From Streptomyces graminofaciens (GTDB lineage Bacteria > Actinomycetota > Actinomycetes > Streptomycetales > Streptomycetaceae), in NCBI RefSeq assembly GCF_030294945.1, contig NZ_AP018448.1:5052001-5116000 (forward strand): 64,000 nt of DNA, given 5' to 3'. Of the stretch, positions 26,236-35,573 are shown piece by piece (the first letter of the stretch is position 1; the number at the start of each line of letters is the position of its first letter). Both the position numbers and the translations under genes were made by a program. Under the pieces are notes generated by a model that saw only the letters and a program-made list of their open reading frames with translations, did no database searches and was not told the DNA's origin.

Positions 26236-27648
26236 TCAGTGTGCCTCGCGGGGGCTTTCGGCCAGGTCGCTCCAGAGGTGGGCGCTGGTCTCGACTCCCT
26301 TGAGGAGCAGGTCCAGCTCGACCTTCTCGTTCGGGGCGTGCCAGCCGTCGGAGGGGACGGAGATGCCGAGGAAGAGCACAGGTGCGCCGAGGACGTCCTG
26401 GAGGTCGGCGGCGGGCCCTGAGCCGCCCTCGCGTGTGTAGCGGATCGGCTGCTCGAAGGCGCGGCCCATGGCGCGTACGACGGCCTGCAGGGCGGGGTGG
26501 TCCAGCGGAGTCAGGCAGGGGCGGGTGGCGCCGCTGAACGTGATCTCGTAGCCGATCCCCGTGGGGATCCGATCGATGACCCACGCGCGGACGATCTTCT
26601 CGATGTGGTCCGGGTCCTGGCCCGCGACCAGGCGGAAGGACAGCTTCACCATGGCGGACGACGGGATGATCGTCTTGCTGCCGGCGCCCTGATAGCCACC
26701 GCCGATGCCGTTGACCTCGGCGGTCGGGCGGGCCCAGACGCGCTCCAGGGTGGTGTGGCCGGCCTCTCCGTACGCCGCCGTCGACTTGGCCGTGCGCAGC
26801 CAGCGCTCCTCGTCGAAGGGCAGCTCGGCGAAGAGTGCGCGCTCAACGTCGGTGAGTTCCACGATGCCGTCGTAGAAGCCGGGGATCGTCACGCGCGCGT
26901 GCTCGTCGTGCAGGGCGGCGACGAGGCGGGCGACCTCGGTGGCCGGGTTGGGGACGGCGCCGCCGAAGGAGCCAGAGTGGATGTCCTGGCCGGGCCCGAA
27001 CAGCTGGATCTCGCACTCGGCGAGGCCGCGCATGCCGGTGCACACCGTGGGAGTGTCCTCGGCCCACATGCCGGTGTCGGAGACGATCACCGCATCGGCG
27101 GCGAGGCGATCGGCGTGCTGCTCGACGAGGGCGCGGAAGTGCGGGGAGCCGGACTCCTCCTCGCCCTCGATGAGCAGCTTCAGACGGACGGCCGGGGCGG
27201 TGCGGCCGGTGGCGGCGAGGTGGGCGCGGACGCCGAGTGTGTGGAAGAACACCTGGCCCTTGTCGTCGGCCGCCCCGCGCGCGTGGAGGCGGTTTCCGCG
27301 AATCACGGGCTCGAACGGCTCGGTGTCCCAGCCGTCCTCGCGGGCGGCGGGCTGCACGTCGTGGTGCCCGTAGACGAGGACCGTCGGGGCTTCGGGGTCG
27401 TCGGAGGGCCACTCGGCGAAGACGGCGGGTGCGCCCGGTGTCCGCCAGACCTCGGCGGTGGGGAAGCCGGTCTCCCGGAGTTTGGCGGCGAGCCAGTCGG
27501 CGCTGCGCTCGACGTCCGCGGCGTGCTCGGGCTGGGCCGACACGGACGGGATGCGCAGCCATTCCACGAGGTCGTCGAGGAAAGCCGCGCGGTGGTTCTG
27601 GATGTACGTACGGACGGCGCTGACGGCACTGTCAACGGGCTTGCTCAT
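26236..27648 (-). CDS. M20-family dipeptidase
   Basis: This 470-aa M20 metallopeptidase has a two-zinc site. The first ligand block is YGHHDVQPA (about 99-107), followed by the bridging Asp in HARGAADDKGQ (about 134), EGEEESGSPHF (about 167-177) and SDTGMW. A final His lies near SVPSDGWHAPNEKV. A dimerisation (lid) domain occupies about 195-360. Actinobacterial members act as cytosolic dipeptidases. ATG at 27648 is used, only 10 bp after the adnB stop, so it may be co-transcribed with adnB. No signal peptide is present. Confidence 0.9.
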   Translation of the reverse strand: MSKPVDSAVSAVRTYIQNHRAAFLDDLVEWLRIPSVSAQPEHAADVERSADWLAAKLRETGFPTAEVWRTPGAPAVFAEWPSDDPEAPTVLVYGHHDVQPAAREDGWDTEPFEPVIRGNRLHARGAADDKGQVFFHTLGVRAHLAATGRTAPAVRLKLLIEGEEESGSPHFRALVEQHADRLAADAVIVSDTGMWAEDTPTVCTGMRGLAECEIQLFGPGQDIHSGSFGGAVPNPATEVARLVAALHDEHARVTIPGFYDGIVELTDVERALFAELPFDEERWLRTAKSTAAYGEAGHTTLERVWARPTAEVNGIGGGYQGAGSKTIIPSSAMVKLSFRLVAGQDPDHIEKIVRAWVIDRIPTGIGYEITFSGATRPCLTPLDHPALQAVVRAMGRAFEQPIRYTREGGSGPAADLQDVLGAPVLFLGISVPSDGWHAPNEKVELDLLLKGVETSAHLWSDLAESPREAH

Positions 27649-27658
27649 ACTCACGAGC

Positions 27659-30600
27659 CTATCGGCCCCCACCGACATCCCCGTCGGGCGGTTCGTCCGC
27701 GAAGGGCTCGGGCCCGTCCAGAGGCGTCTGCGGCCCGTCGACGCCCGGCTCCTCCAGCAGCAGCCGTTCCAGCGCGGCCCGGTCGGGCAGAGCCTCGTGG
27801 TGTACGACCTCGCCGGTGCGCACGTACAGGAAAGCGGCCTTCACGGTCTCCAGGGGCACGCCCTTCTGCTCGGCCCAGGCGAGTCGGTAGAGCGCGAGCT
27901 GGAGAGGGTCGGCGGTAAGGGAGCGGCTGGTCTTCCAGTCGACGATCTCGTACGTCGTCCCGTCGCCGTCGCGGCTCTCGTAGACGGCGTCGATGCGGCC
28001 GCGTACGACGCGTCCGGCGATCGCGAGCTGGAAGGGCGCCTCGACGCGGTGGGGCGTGCGCTGCGCGTACGGAGTGCGTTCGAAGGCGTCCTTGAGGGCC
28101 TCCAGGTCCCGTTCGTCGGCGATCTCGGCCTCGCTGCCGGGCAACTCGTCGGGCTCCAGCATGGGCAGTGTCAGCTCTTCGAAGCGGGCCTCGACCCACG
28201 CGTGGAAGCGGGTGCCCCGGCGCGCTGCCGGTTGTGGAGGGCGCGGCATGGGGCGTGCGAGTTCCTGCGCGAAACCGTCCGGGTCGGCCGCCATGCGCAG
28301 CACTTGCGAGGCGGTGAGCGACGCGGGCAGGGGTACGTCGGTGACGTTCGCGCGGGCGCGCAGGAGCTCCCCGGTGAGGGCGTCCAGGTCGCGGTCCCAG
28401 GAGGCGAGGGTGCGGGCCTCCTCGGGGGTGAGGTCGTGCTCGGCCGGATGCCGTCGGGCGTGCGGGATGGCGGGCGTGTGCGGGTCCGGGTGGGGCACGC
28501 GCGCGTGGAGGGGCTCTTCGGGGTCCGCTGGGATCTCCGGCGTTTCCGCCGGGCGGTCCGCCGTCCAGGTGTCCCAGTCGGAGGCGTCCTCCTCGGGAAA
28601 GTCCTCGATGCTGTCGTCCGGAAAGTCTTCCTCCGGCGGAGGCGGCCACTCCGGGTTTTCGTGGGGCCGAGGATCGGGGGCGGCCCCGGGGAGGGAGGCC
28701 GCGCGCTCCAGATGTGCCAGTACGGTCTCGGCGGCCGCCCGGCGGCGGGCCAGTGCCGTGTCGTCGAGGGGGAGCGGCCAGGCGTGGTCGGCGGTGGTCG
28801 CGTGCAGGGCGGGGCTCTCGGCGTCCTCCTCGGGCTGGTCGGCCCAGACCTCGATCTCGCCGTATCCGGCGGCGCAGTGGTCGTGGAGGGCCTGGAGGAA
28901 GTCGGACGGTCCGCGGGGGCGTTTCTGGGTGGGGCCCCACCAGTGGCCGGAGCCGAGGAGCAGGGAGCGGGGGCGAGTGAACGTGACGTAGCCGAGGCGG
29001 AGTTCCTCGGTGTGCTGGTGGCCCTTCATGGCCTCTTGGAAGGCCTTCAGGCCCCGGGAGTCCCAGGCCTCGATGTCGGGGAGGGTGTCGGAGTCGCCGC
29101 GCAGCCCGTGCGGGAGCACCTTGCCCTGCGCGGTCCATTTCTCGCGGCCCTGGGTGCTCGGGAAGTTTCCGGTGACCAGCCCGGGGACCGCGACGACGTC
29201 CCACTCCAGGCCCTTGGACTTGTGGGCGGTGAGCACCTTGACGGTGTTCTCGCCACCCGGCAGGGCGTTGTCGAGGCCTTTCTCGTACTGGACGGCCGTG
29301 CGCAGAAAGGCCAGGAACGCGAGCAGGGTGGCGTCTCCGGCGCTGTTGGCGGCGAAGGACGCGGCCGTGTCCAGGAAGTTGGAGAGCGTCTCGCGGCGGC
29401 GGGCGGCCAGCGCGTGCGGGGACGCGGAGAGCTCGACCTCCAGGCCGGTGACGGCGAGCACCCGGTGGAGCACGTCCATGAGGGGGTCGGCGAGGGAACG
29501 GCGCAGGTCGCGCAGTTCGGCGGCGAGGCGGGCGAAGCGTACGCGCGCGTCCGGCGAGAAGGGCAGCCCGTCGTCCTCCCTCTGGGTCTCGAACGGCAGC
29601 TCGAGGAACGTGTCGAGGGCGTCGGCGAGGGAGATCACCTCGGACGGGTCCACGCCCTCGACGGCTGCGGCGAGCCGACGGTCGGGGTCGTCATCGGCGC
29701 CCACGCGCGCGTGGGACACGAGCAGCCTGGCCCGGCGCCCGAGGAGGGCGAGGTCGCGCGGGCCGATGCGCCAGCGCGGGCCCGTGAGCAGACGGACCAA
29801 CGAGGCGTTGGCTCCGGGGTCCTGGAGGACCTCGCAGACGGCGACGAGGTCGGCGACCTCGGGGAGGTGGAGCAGCCCGGAGAGACCGACGACCTCCACC
29901 GGGACGTCGCGTGCGACGAGGGCGCCCTGGATCTCCGCGAAGTCGGTCGCCGTGCGGCACAGGACCGCGATCTCGCCGGGTTCCTTGCCGGTGCGCACGA
30001 GGTGGGCGATCGAGTCGGCGATCCAGGCCAGTTCCTCGGCGTGGGTGCTCAGCAGGGCGCAGCGGACCATTCCGTCGCGCTCGGCGCCCGGGGCGGGCCT
30101 GAGGGCCTCCACGCCCGCGTGCATGGCCCTCAGGGGCTCTGCGAGGCCGTTGGCGAGGTCGAGGAGGCGGCCGCCGCTGCGGCGGTTCTCGCTGAGGGAC
30201 TGACGCTCCGCTCGGGTGCCGTCCGCGTGGGCGAAGTGCTCGGGGAAGTCGTCGAGGTTGGCCACGGAGGCGCCGCGCCAGCCGTAGATCGCCTGGCAGG
30301 GGTCGCCGACCGCCGTCACGGGATGGCCGGTGCCGCCGCCGAACAGGCCCGCCAGCAGGACACGTTGGGCCACCGAGGTGTCCTGGTACTCGTCGAGCAG
30401 GACCACCCGGAACTCGTCCCGCAGGATGCGCCCCACCTCGGGTAGCCGGGCGAGGCCGGCCGACAGGGCGATCTGGTCGCCGAAGTCGAGGAGGTCCCTC
30501 TCGCGCTTGGCCGCGCGGTAGCGGCCCACCAGCTCGGCGAGTTCACGCCGGGCGGCGGCCGCCTCGGGGACCTTGCGCAGGTCGGCGTTGCTGAGCTTGG

Positions 30601-31201
30601 CGCCCTCCAGCTCGCGCAGCAGTTCGGCGTCGTAGGCGCGCAGTTCCTCGGGGCGTACGAGGTGCTCGGAGAGTTCGGAGTCGAGCGCGAGGAGGTCGCT
30701 GACCAGGTCGGGGAAAGAGCGGGTCAGCGACGGGTACGGGCCCGGGGACTCGCGGAGCACGCGCGCGGCGAGTTGGTAGCGCGTGGCGTCGGCGAGGAGC
30801 CGAGAGGTGGGCTCCAGGCCGATGCGCAGCCCGTGGTCGGTGAGGAGGCGGCCCGCGAAGGCGTGGTAGGTGGAGATGACCGGCTCGCCCGGCGGGTTGT
30901 CGGGGTCGATGACGTCCGGGTCGGTGATGCCCGCCTTGACGAGGGCCTTGCGCACGCGCTCGGCGAGTTCGCCCGCCGCCTTGTTCGTGAACGTCAGGCC
31001 GAGCACCTGTTCGGGGGCGACCTGTCCGGTGCCGACCAGCCACACCACGCGCGCGGCCATCACCGTGGTCTTGCCCGACCCGGCTCCGGCCACGATCACC
31101 TGAGGGGCGGGCGGCGCGATGATGCAGGCCGTCTGCTCCGGGGTGAACGGGATGCCGAGGAGCTCCTTGAGCTGCTCGGCATCGTTGATATGGGCGGACA
31201 C
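27659..31201 (-). CDS. adnB: AdnB: UvrD-like helicase-nuclease subunit
   Basis: This protein of about 1180 aa is the second subunit of the actinobacterial AdnAB end-resection motor-nuclease, which replaces RecBCD/AddAB in processing double-strand breaks. The N-terminal SF1 motor starts LKELLGIPFTPEQTACI with Walker A AGAGSGKT, Walker B LLDEYQDTSVAQ (about 265) and TAHKSKGLEWDVVAVPG. The C-terminal RecB-like nuclease has GRIDAVYES and EIVDWKT (the D-ExK metal triad). A long acidic insert (about 830-930) separates motor and nuclease. The start is uncertain: GTG at 31201 fits the family, but GTG at 31225 has a better Shine-Dalgarno. It follows adnA after 126 bp. Confidence 0.93.
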   Translation of the reverse strand: MSAHINDAEQLKELLGIPFTPEQTACIIAPPAPQVIVAGAGSGKTTVMAARVVWLVGTGQVAPEQVLGLTFTNKAAGELAERVRKALVKAGITDPDVIDPDNPPGEPVISTYHAFAGRLLTDHGLRIGLEPTSRLLADATRYQLAARVLRESPGPYPSLTRSFPDLVSDLLALDSELSEHLVRPEELRAYDAELLRELEGAKLSNADLRKVPEAAAARRELAELVGRYRAAKRERDLLDFGDQIALSAGLARLPEVGRILRDEFRVVLLDEYQDTSVAQRVLLAGLFGGGTGHPVTAVGDPCQAIYGWRGASVANLDDFPEHFAHADGTRAERQSLSENRRSGGRLLDLANGLAEPLRAMHAGVEALRPAPGAERDGMVRCALLSTHAEELAWIADSIAHLVRTGKEPGEIAVLCRTATDFAEIQGALVARDVPVEVVGLSGLLHLPEVADLVAVCEVLQDPGANASLVRLLTGPRWRIGPRDLALLGRRARLLVSHARVGADDDPDRRLAAAVEGVDPSEVISLADALDTFLELPFETQREDDGLPFSPDARVRFARLAAELRDLRRSLADPLMDVLHRVLAVTGLEVELSASPHALAARRRETLSNFLDTAASFAANSAGDATLLAFLAFLRTAVQYEKGLDNALPGGENTVKVLTAHKSKGLEWDVVAVPGLVTGNFPSTQGREKWTAQGKVLPHGLRGDSDTLPDIEAWDSRGLKAFQEAMKGHQHTEELRLGYVTFTRPRSLLLGSGHWWGPTQKRPRGPSDFLQALHDHCAAGYGEIEVWADQPEEDAESPALHATTADHAWPLPLDDTALARRRAAAETVLAHLERAASLPGAAPDPRPHENPEWPPPPEEDFPDDSIEDFPEEDASDWDTWTADRPAETPEIPADPEEPLHARVPHPDPHTPAIPHARRHPAEHDLTPEEARTLASWDRDLDALTGELLRARANVTDVPLPASLTASQVLRMAADPDGFAQELARPMPRPPQPAARRGTRFHAWVEARFEELTLPMLEPDELPGSEAEIADERDLEALKDAFERTPYAQRTPHRVEAPFQLAIAGRVVRGRIDAVYESRDGDGTTYEIVDWKTSRSLTADPLQLALYRLAWAEQKGVPLETVKAAFLYVRTGEVVHHEALPDRAALERLLLEEPGVDGPQTPLDGPEPFADEPPDGDVGGGR

Positions 31202-31327
31202 CCCAGAGAGGCTAGCGGCGGCCACCGACAGTGGACTCCCGCGTCGGCCTCCGGAACGGGATAAGCACTGGTCAGCGCGCAGGGTGTGGTGGATCACTTC
31301 CGTCGCGGCCCCTTGCCGTGGCCGACG

Positions 31328-34300
31328 TCACTCGACCACGTGACGGCCCTCGGGTCGCGCACTGCACGAAGCCCGGAATGCGCAATGTGTGCAGTGTTGT
31401 CCGGTAGTTGGCGAGAACCGTTCGTCCAGGACCTTGCCCGCGGCCGTGGCGAGGAGGTCGCCGACCCACTCCCCTTCCAGAGGGGCCTGGGCCTGCACCT
31501 TGGGGAGGGTCTCTCCGCCGTTCTTCTTGGCGGCGCCCTGCCGGAGCTGGACGAGTTCGGCGCCGCCCGGCTCGGGGCGCACGCCTCCGAAGGGTTCGTC
31601 CACGGCTCCCTCGCTGACGGCGAGCTGGTAGACGGCGAGCTGGGGGTGGCGGTCCACTTCGGCGGCGCTCGGGGACTGCTTGCCGGTCTTGAAGTCGACG
31701 ACGTAGGCGCGGCCGTCGGTGTCGGCCTCGACGCGGTCCATGGAGCCTCGGATGCGCACCTCGTAGTCGCCCGCCTCGAGGGTGACGTCGAAGTCGTGCT
31801 CGCTGGCGACAGGGGCCCGTCCGGCGCGGACGCCGTTGGAGTCGACGTGCCATTTCAGGAAGCGTTCGAGCGCCACGCGCGCGTGCTGCTTCTCCTGCTC
31901 CGACTTCCAGGGCGCGTCGAACGCGAGCGCGTTCCACACGGAGTCGAGGCGTTCCATGAGGACGTCGAGGTCGGCCGGGGTGCGCCCCGAGGCGACCTCG
32001 TCGGCGAGGACGTGGACGACGTTCCCGAAGCCCTGAGCGGCGGTCGCGGGCGCGTCGGCCTTCACCTCGCGGCCCAAGAACCACTGCAGGGCACAGGTGT
32101 TGGCGAGCTGGTCGAGGGCGCTGCCGGAGAGCACGACCGGCTGGTCGCGGTTCCTGAGCGGGACCTTGCTCTCGGTGGGGTCGAACATGCCCCACCAGCG
32201 GTACGGGTGGGCCGACGGGACGAGCGGGCGGCCGTCCTCGTCGCTCAGCGCGGCCAGCCTGGCCAGGCGCACGGCGGCGGCCTCCCTGAGCGCGTCCGAC
32301 ACACGCGGGTCCACGGTCGTGGCGCGCAGTTCGGCGACGAGTGCGGCCACGGACAGTGGGCGGCGCGGTCGGCCGGTGACGTCCTTGGGCTCGACGCCGA
32401 GTTCGGTGAGGAAGCGGGAGGGTTGGTCGCCGTCGTCGGCGGGGGCCTTCACGGCGGTCACCACGAGGCGTTCACGCGCGCGCGTGGTGGCCACGTAGAA
32501 CAGGCGTCGTTCCTCCGTGAGGAGCGCTCCCGGGGTGAGCGGTTCGGCGAGGCCGTCGCGTCCGATGCGGTCGGCCTCCAGGAGCGAGCCTCGACGGCGC
32601 AGGTCCGGCCACAGACCCTCCTGGACGCCCGCGACGACGACCAGGCGCCACTGGAGGCCCTTGGATCGGTGCGCGGTCATCAGTCGTACGGCGCCGGGGC
32701 GCACCGCCCGGCCGGTGAGCGTGTCGGCGGCGATGTCCTCCGCCCCGATCTCCTCCAGGAAGTTGAGGGCGCCCCGGCCGCCGGTGCGCTCCTCCGCGCG
32801 CGCGGCCGTCGCGAACAGCGCGCACACGGCATCGAGGTCACGGTCGGCGTTGCGTCCGGCCGCCCCGCCGCGCCGGACGGCACCCTCCAGGCGTCGCGGC
32901 CAGGGTGTGCCGTCCCACAGCTCCCAGAGCGCCTCTTCTGCCGTCCCGCCGCCCGCCAGGCACTCACGGGCCTTCTTCAGCAGCGCGCCGAGGCGTTGCG
33001 CGCCCCGCGCGTACGCCGGGTCGTGCGCGACCAGCCGCTCCGGCTCGGCGAGCGCGCGGGCCAACAGCTCGTCGGAGGGCGGTGGTACGGGGTTGCCGGC
33101 GGCCCGCTCCTCCTCGCGCAGGGCACGGCCGAGGCGCCGCAGGTCGGCGGTGTCCATGCTGGCGAGGGGGGAGGCGAGGAGAGTAAGGGCGGTTTCGGTG
33201 TCGAGCCAGGAGGGCCAGGTTTCCTCGGGGACTTGGCCGGCTTCGGGGGACGGGCCTTCGGGTTGCCCCGCCCCGTCCTCGGGTTGCCCAGCTCCGTCCT
33301 CGGGTTGCCCAGCTCCGTCCTCGGGCTCCTGCGGGCCTTCTTCGGGGAGGGAAACCTGCGTCGCGCCCCCCAGTTCGGCCCGCGCCACCGCCCGCAGTGC
33401 CGTCAGCAGTGGCTGCACCGCCGGCTCGTGGCGCAGGGGCAGGTCGTCGCCGTCGATCTCCAGGGGGACGCCCGCCGCGGTGAGCGCCCGGCGCATCGCG
33501 GGGATCGTGCGGGCGCCGGCGCGCACCAGAACGGCCATCTCGTTCCACGGGACGCCGTCCTCCAGGTGCGCCCGGCGCAGGATGTCCGCGATGTTGTCGA
33601 CTTCGGTGCCCGAGGTCGGGTACGTGTGGACCTCGACGCGGCCGCCGTCCCGTACCGGCTTCAGTTCTCGGTGGGCGCGTACCGTCTCCGCCGGGAGGCG
33701 GGTGAGCGGCATGCGCTGGGTCACCAGGCGCGTGGCTGCGAGCAGGGCGGCGCCGGAGCGGCGGGAGGTCCTGAGGACCGCGACGGGCGCGGGACGGCCG
33801 TCCGCGCGCGGGAAGACTGCCGGGAACTCCAGGATGCCGTTCACATCGGCACCCCGGAACGCGTAGATCGACTGGTCGGGGTCGCCCAGGGCGACGAGGG
33901 TGCGGCCGCCACCCGCGAGGGCCCTCAGCAGCCGTACCTGGGCCGGATCGGTGTCCTGGTACTCGTCGACGTAGACGGCGTCGTACTGCGCTGCCAGGTG
34001 CTCGGCGACGCCGGGGCGGTCGGCGAGGAGCACCGCGCGGTGGACCAGTTCCGCGTAGTCGAGGACTCCCTGCAGGTCGAGGACGTCGAGGTACTCGGCG
34101 AGGAAGGCGGAGGCCGCCTGCCAGTCCGGGCGGCCGATGCGGGCGGCGAAGCTGCGCAGGTCTTCGGGGGCGAGACCCAGTTCACGGCTGCGGGCGAGGA
34201 CCGCGCGGACCTCGTCGGCGAAGCCGCGTGTGGTGAGGCAGGCGCGCAGCTCGTCCGGCCAGCGCACATGGGCGAGGCCGAGCCGCTCCAGGTCGGGCTG

Positions 34301-34765
34301 GCCCGCGAGCAGTTCACGGACGGCCACGTCCTGTTCGGGGCCGGACAGCAACCGCAGAGGCTCGACGAAGAGGTCGCTGTCCTGGTGGGCGCGGACCAGG
34401 GCGTAGCTGAACGAGTGGAAGGTGGTGGCCCGCGGGGCGCGTGCGGCTCCCATGCGCAGGGCCATGCGGTCGCGCAGTTCGACCGCCGCCTTGCGGCTGA
34501 AGGTCAGCACAAGGATCCGTTCGGGGTCCGCGCCGCAGGTGATCCTGGACGCCACCGACTCAACGAGCGTGGTCGTCTTGCCGGTGCCCGGACCTGCGAG
34601 AACGAGCATCGGGCCGATCTTGTGGTCAACCACGGCGCGCTGCTCGGCGTCCAGACGAGGGGGGTCCGTCCGGGCCGGTGGGGTACGCACCAGTCGGTAA
34701 GCGCCACGGCTCCCCTGTCGCACGTGGGTGTGCGGCAGGCGCCTGGTGGAGGATGAGGAGCTCAC
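31328..34765 (-). CDS. adnA: AdnA: UvrD-like helicase-nuclease subunit with Fe-S nuclease
   Basis: This 1145-aa partner of AdnB has an N-terminal motor with LDAEQRAVVDH, Walker A LAGPGTGKTT (about 57-66) and VYVDEYQDTDPAQ (about 265). MTAHRSKGLQWRLVVV and ATTRARERLVVT complete the motor. The C-terminal nuclease has RGSMDRVEADTDG and YVVDFKTGKQ. A likely 4Fe-4S staple consists of an upstream Cys in NTCALQWFL plus CTHCAFRASC near the end, as in AdnA/AddB-type nucleases. A linker includes a three-fold PEDGAGQ repeat (about 483-503). GTG at 34765 is used. Gene order adnA-adnB matches mycobacteria, as recalled. Confidence 0.93.
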   Translation of the reverse strand: MSSSSSTRRLPHTHVRQGSRGAYRLVRTPPARTDPPRLDAEQRAVVDHKIGPMLVLAGPGTGKTTTLVESVASRITCGADPERILVLTFSRKAAVELRDRMALRMGAARAPRATTFHSFSYALVRAHQDSDLFVEPLRLLSGPEQDVAVRELLAGQPDLERLGLAHVRWPDELRACLTTRGFADEVRAVLARSRELGLAPEDLRSFAARIGRPDWQAASAFLAEYLDVLDLQGVLDYAELVHRAVLLADRPGVAEHLAAQYDAVYVDEYQDTDPAQVRLLRALAGGGRTLVALGDPDQSIYAFRGADVNGILEFPAVFPRADGRPAPVAVLRTSRRSGAALLAATRLVTQRMPLTRLPAETVRAHRELKPVRDGGRVEVHTYPTSGTEVDNIADILRRAHLEDGVPWNEMAVLVRAGARTIPAMRRALTAAGVPLEIDGDDLPLRHEPAVQPLLTALRAVARAELGGATQVSLPEEGPQEPEDGAGQPEDGAGQPEDGAGQPEGPSPEAGQVPEETWPSWLDTETALTLLASPLASMDTADLRRLGRALREEERAAGNPVPPPSDELLARALAEPERLVAHDPAYARGAQRLGALLKKARECLAGGGTAEEALWELWDGTPWPRRLEGAVRRGGAAGRNADRDLDAVCALFATAARAEERTGGRGALNFLEEIGAEDIAADTLTGRAVRPGAVRLMTAHRSKGLQWRLVVVAGVQEGLWPDLRRRGSLLEADRIGRDGLAEPLTPGALLTEERRLFYVATTRARERLVVTAVKAPADDGDQPSRFLTELGVEPKDVTGRPRRPLSVAALVAELRATTVDPRVSDALREAAAVRLARLAALSDEDGRPLVPSAHPYRWWGMFDPTESKVPLRNRDQPVVLSGSALDQLANTCALQWFLGREVKADAPATAAQGFGNVVHVLADEVASGRTPADLDVLMERLDSVWNALAFDAPWKSEQEKQHARVALERFLKWHVDSNGVRAGRAPVASEHDFDVTLEAGDYEVRIRGSMDRVEADTDGRAYVVDFKTGKQSPSAAEVDRHPQLAVYQLAVSEGAVDEPFGGVRPEPGGAELVQLRQGAAKKNGGETLPKVQAQAPLEGEWVGDLLATAAGKVLDERFSPTTGQHCTHCAFRASCSARPEGRHVVE

Positions 34766-35022
34766 GTGGTTCGCCGGTCCTGGTGGGTGTGCTGGTCGGC
34801 GGCTCGCCGTCCGTGGAGGACGGTGGCCGGGGGGTGAGGGGGACGTGTGCAGCCGACGCTACGCCGACGGGTGGTGCGGAAACAGGGCTTCCCCTTGTTC
34901 CCTCCCGGCTCGTGCGACACGTGCGTCCCTCGCCTCACGAACGTACGGCATGCCACCGACGTGCCCCGTTTCGCCCGTACGGTCCACGGTTCGCACCGCG
35001 GTCCGGCCGGTGCCGGAAGCTG

Positions 35023-35388
35023 TCAGGGGTGTTCCTCGTCGTGTGCGCCGCCGTCCCAGCGCGCGTGCCTCATGTCGAGGCGCGGCAGATGGCCCTGGGA
35101 GGCGCGGCTCGCCTCTCGCAGGGGTGTTCCCTCTTCCCGGTAGTGATCCAGGGCTCTCAGTTCGTGGCCCGGCAGCAGCGCCCCGTCCGCTCGGACGACG
35201 CGCCACCACGGCACGGCTCCGCCGTAGAGGGCCATCGCTCGGCCCACCTGACGCGGCCCGCCCTCCTGGAGCCACTCGGCGACGTCCCCGTAGGTCATGA
35301 CCCGCCCGGGCGGGATCAGCTCGGCGACCTCGAGGACCCGCTCCGCGTACTCCGGCAGGGCGTCCGCCGGAAGGCTCTCCTCGCTCAT
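35023..35388 (-). CDS. Alkyltransferase-like (ATL) MGMT-family DNA-binding protein
   Basis: The 121-aa protein has the O6-alkylguanine transferase DNA-binding fold, with IPPGRVMTYGDVAEWL (about 25-40) and RQVGRAMAL for the recognition helix. The active-site PCHR motif is absent: the site reads VPWWRVV (about 60-66), with Trp where the acceptor Cys would be. This is the hallmark of ATL proteins, which bind alkyl lesions and hand them to nucleotide excision repair instead of removing them. ATG at 35388 fits the family start. It lies 257 bp downstream of adnA in the same direction, in a DNA-repair neighbourhood. Confidence 0.9.
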   Translation of the reverse strand: MSEESLPADALPEYAERVLEVAELIPPGRVMTYGDVAEWLQEGGPRQVGRAMALYGGAVPWWRVVRADGALLPGHELRALDHYREEGTPLREASRASQGHLPRLDMRHARWDGGAHDEEHP

Positions 35389-35573
35389 CCGCCCCATACT
35401 GCCCCACCCCACCGACAATGGGTCGTGGTGGCCGGAGGGCGCATCCCTCGCCCCGGAGCGAGGCTTCGGGCAGACTGTGCGCCCCCGCATTGCACCCTGA
35501 TGCCCCTGTGTGCCCACCCGGCATGCCACCATCGTGCGGGCGGTGACTGGTGATACGAGACCAAGAAGAGACG

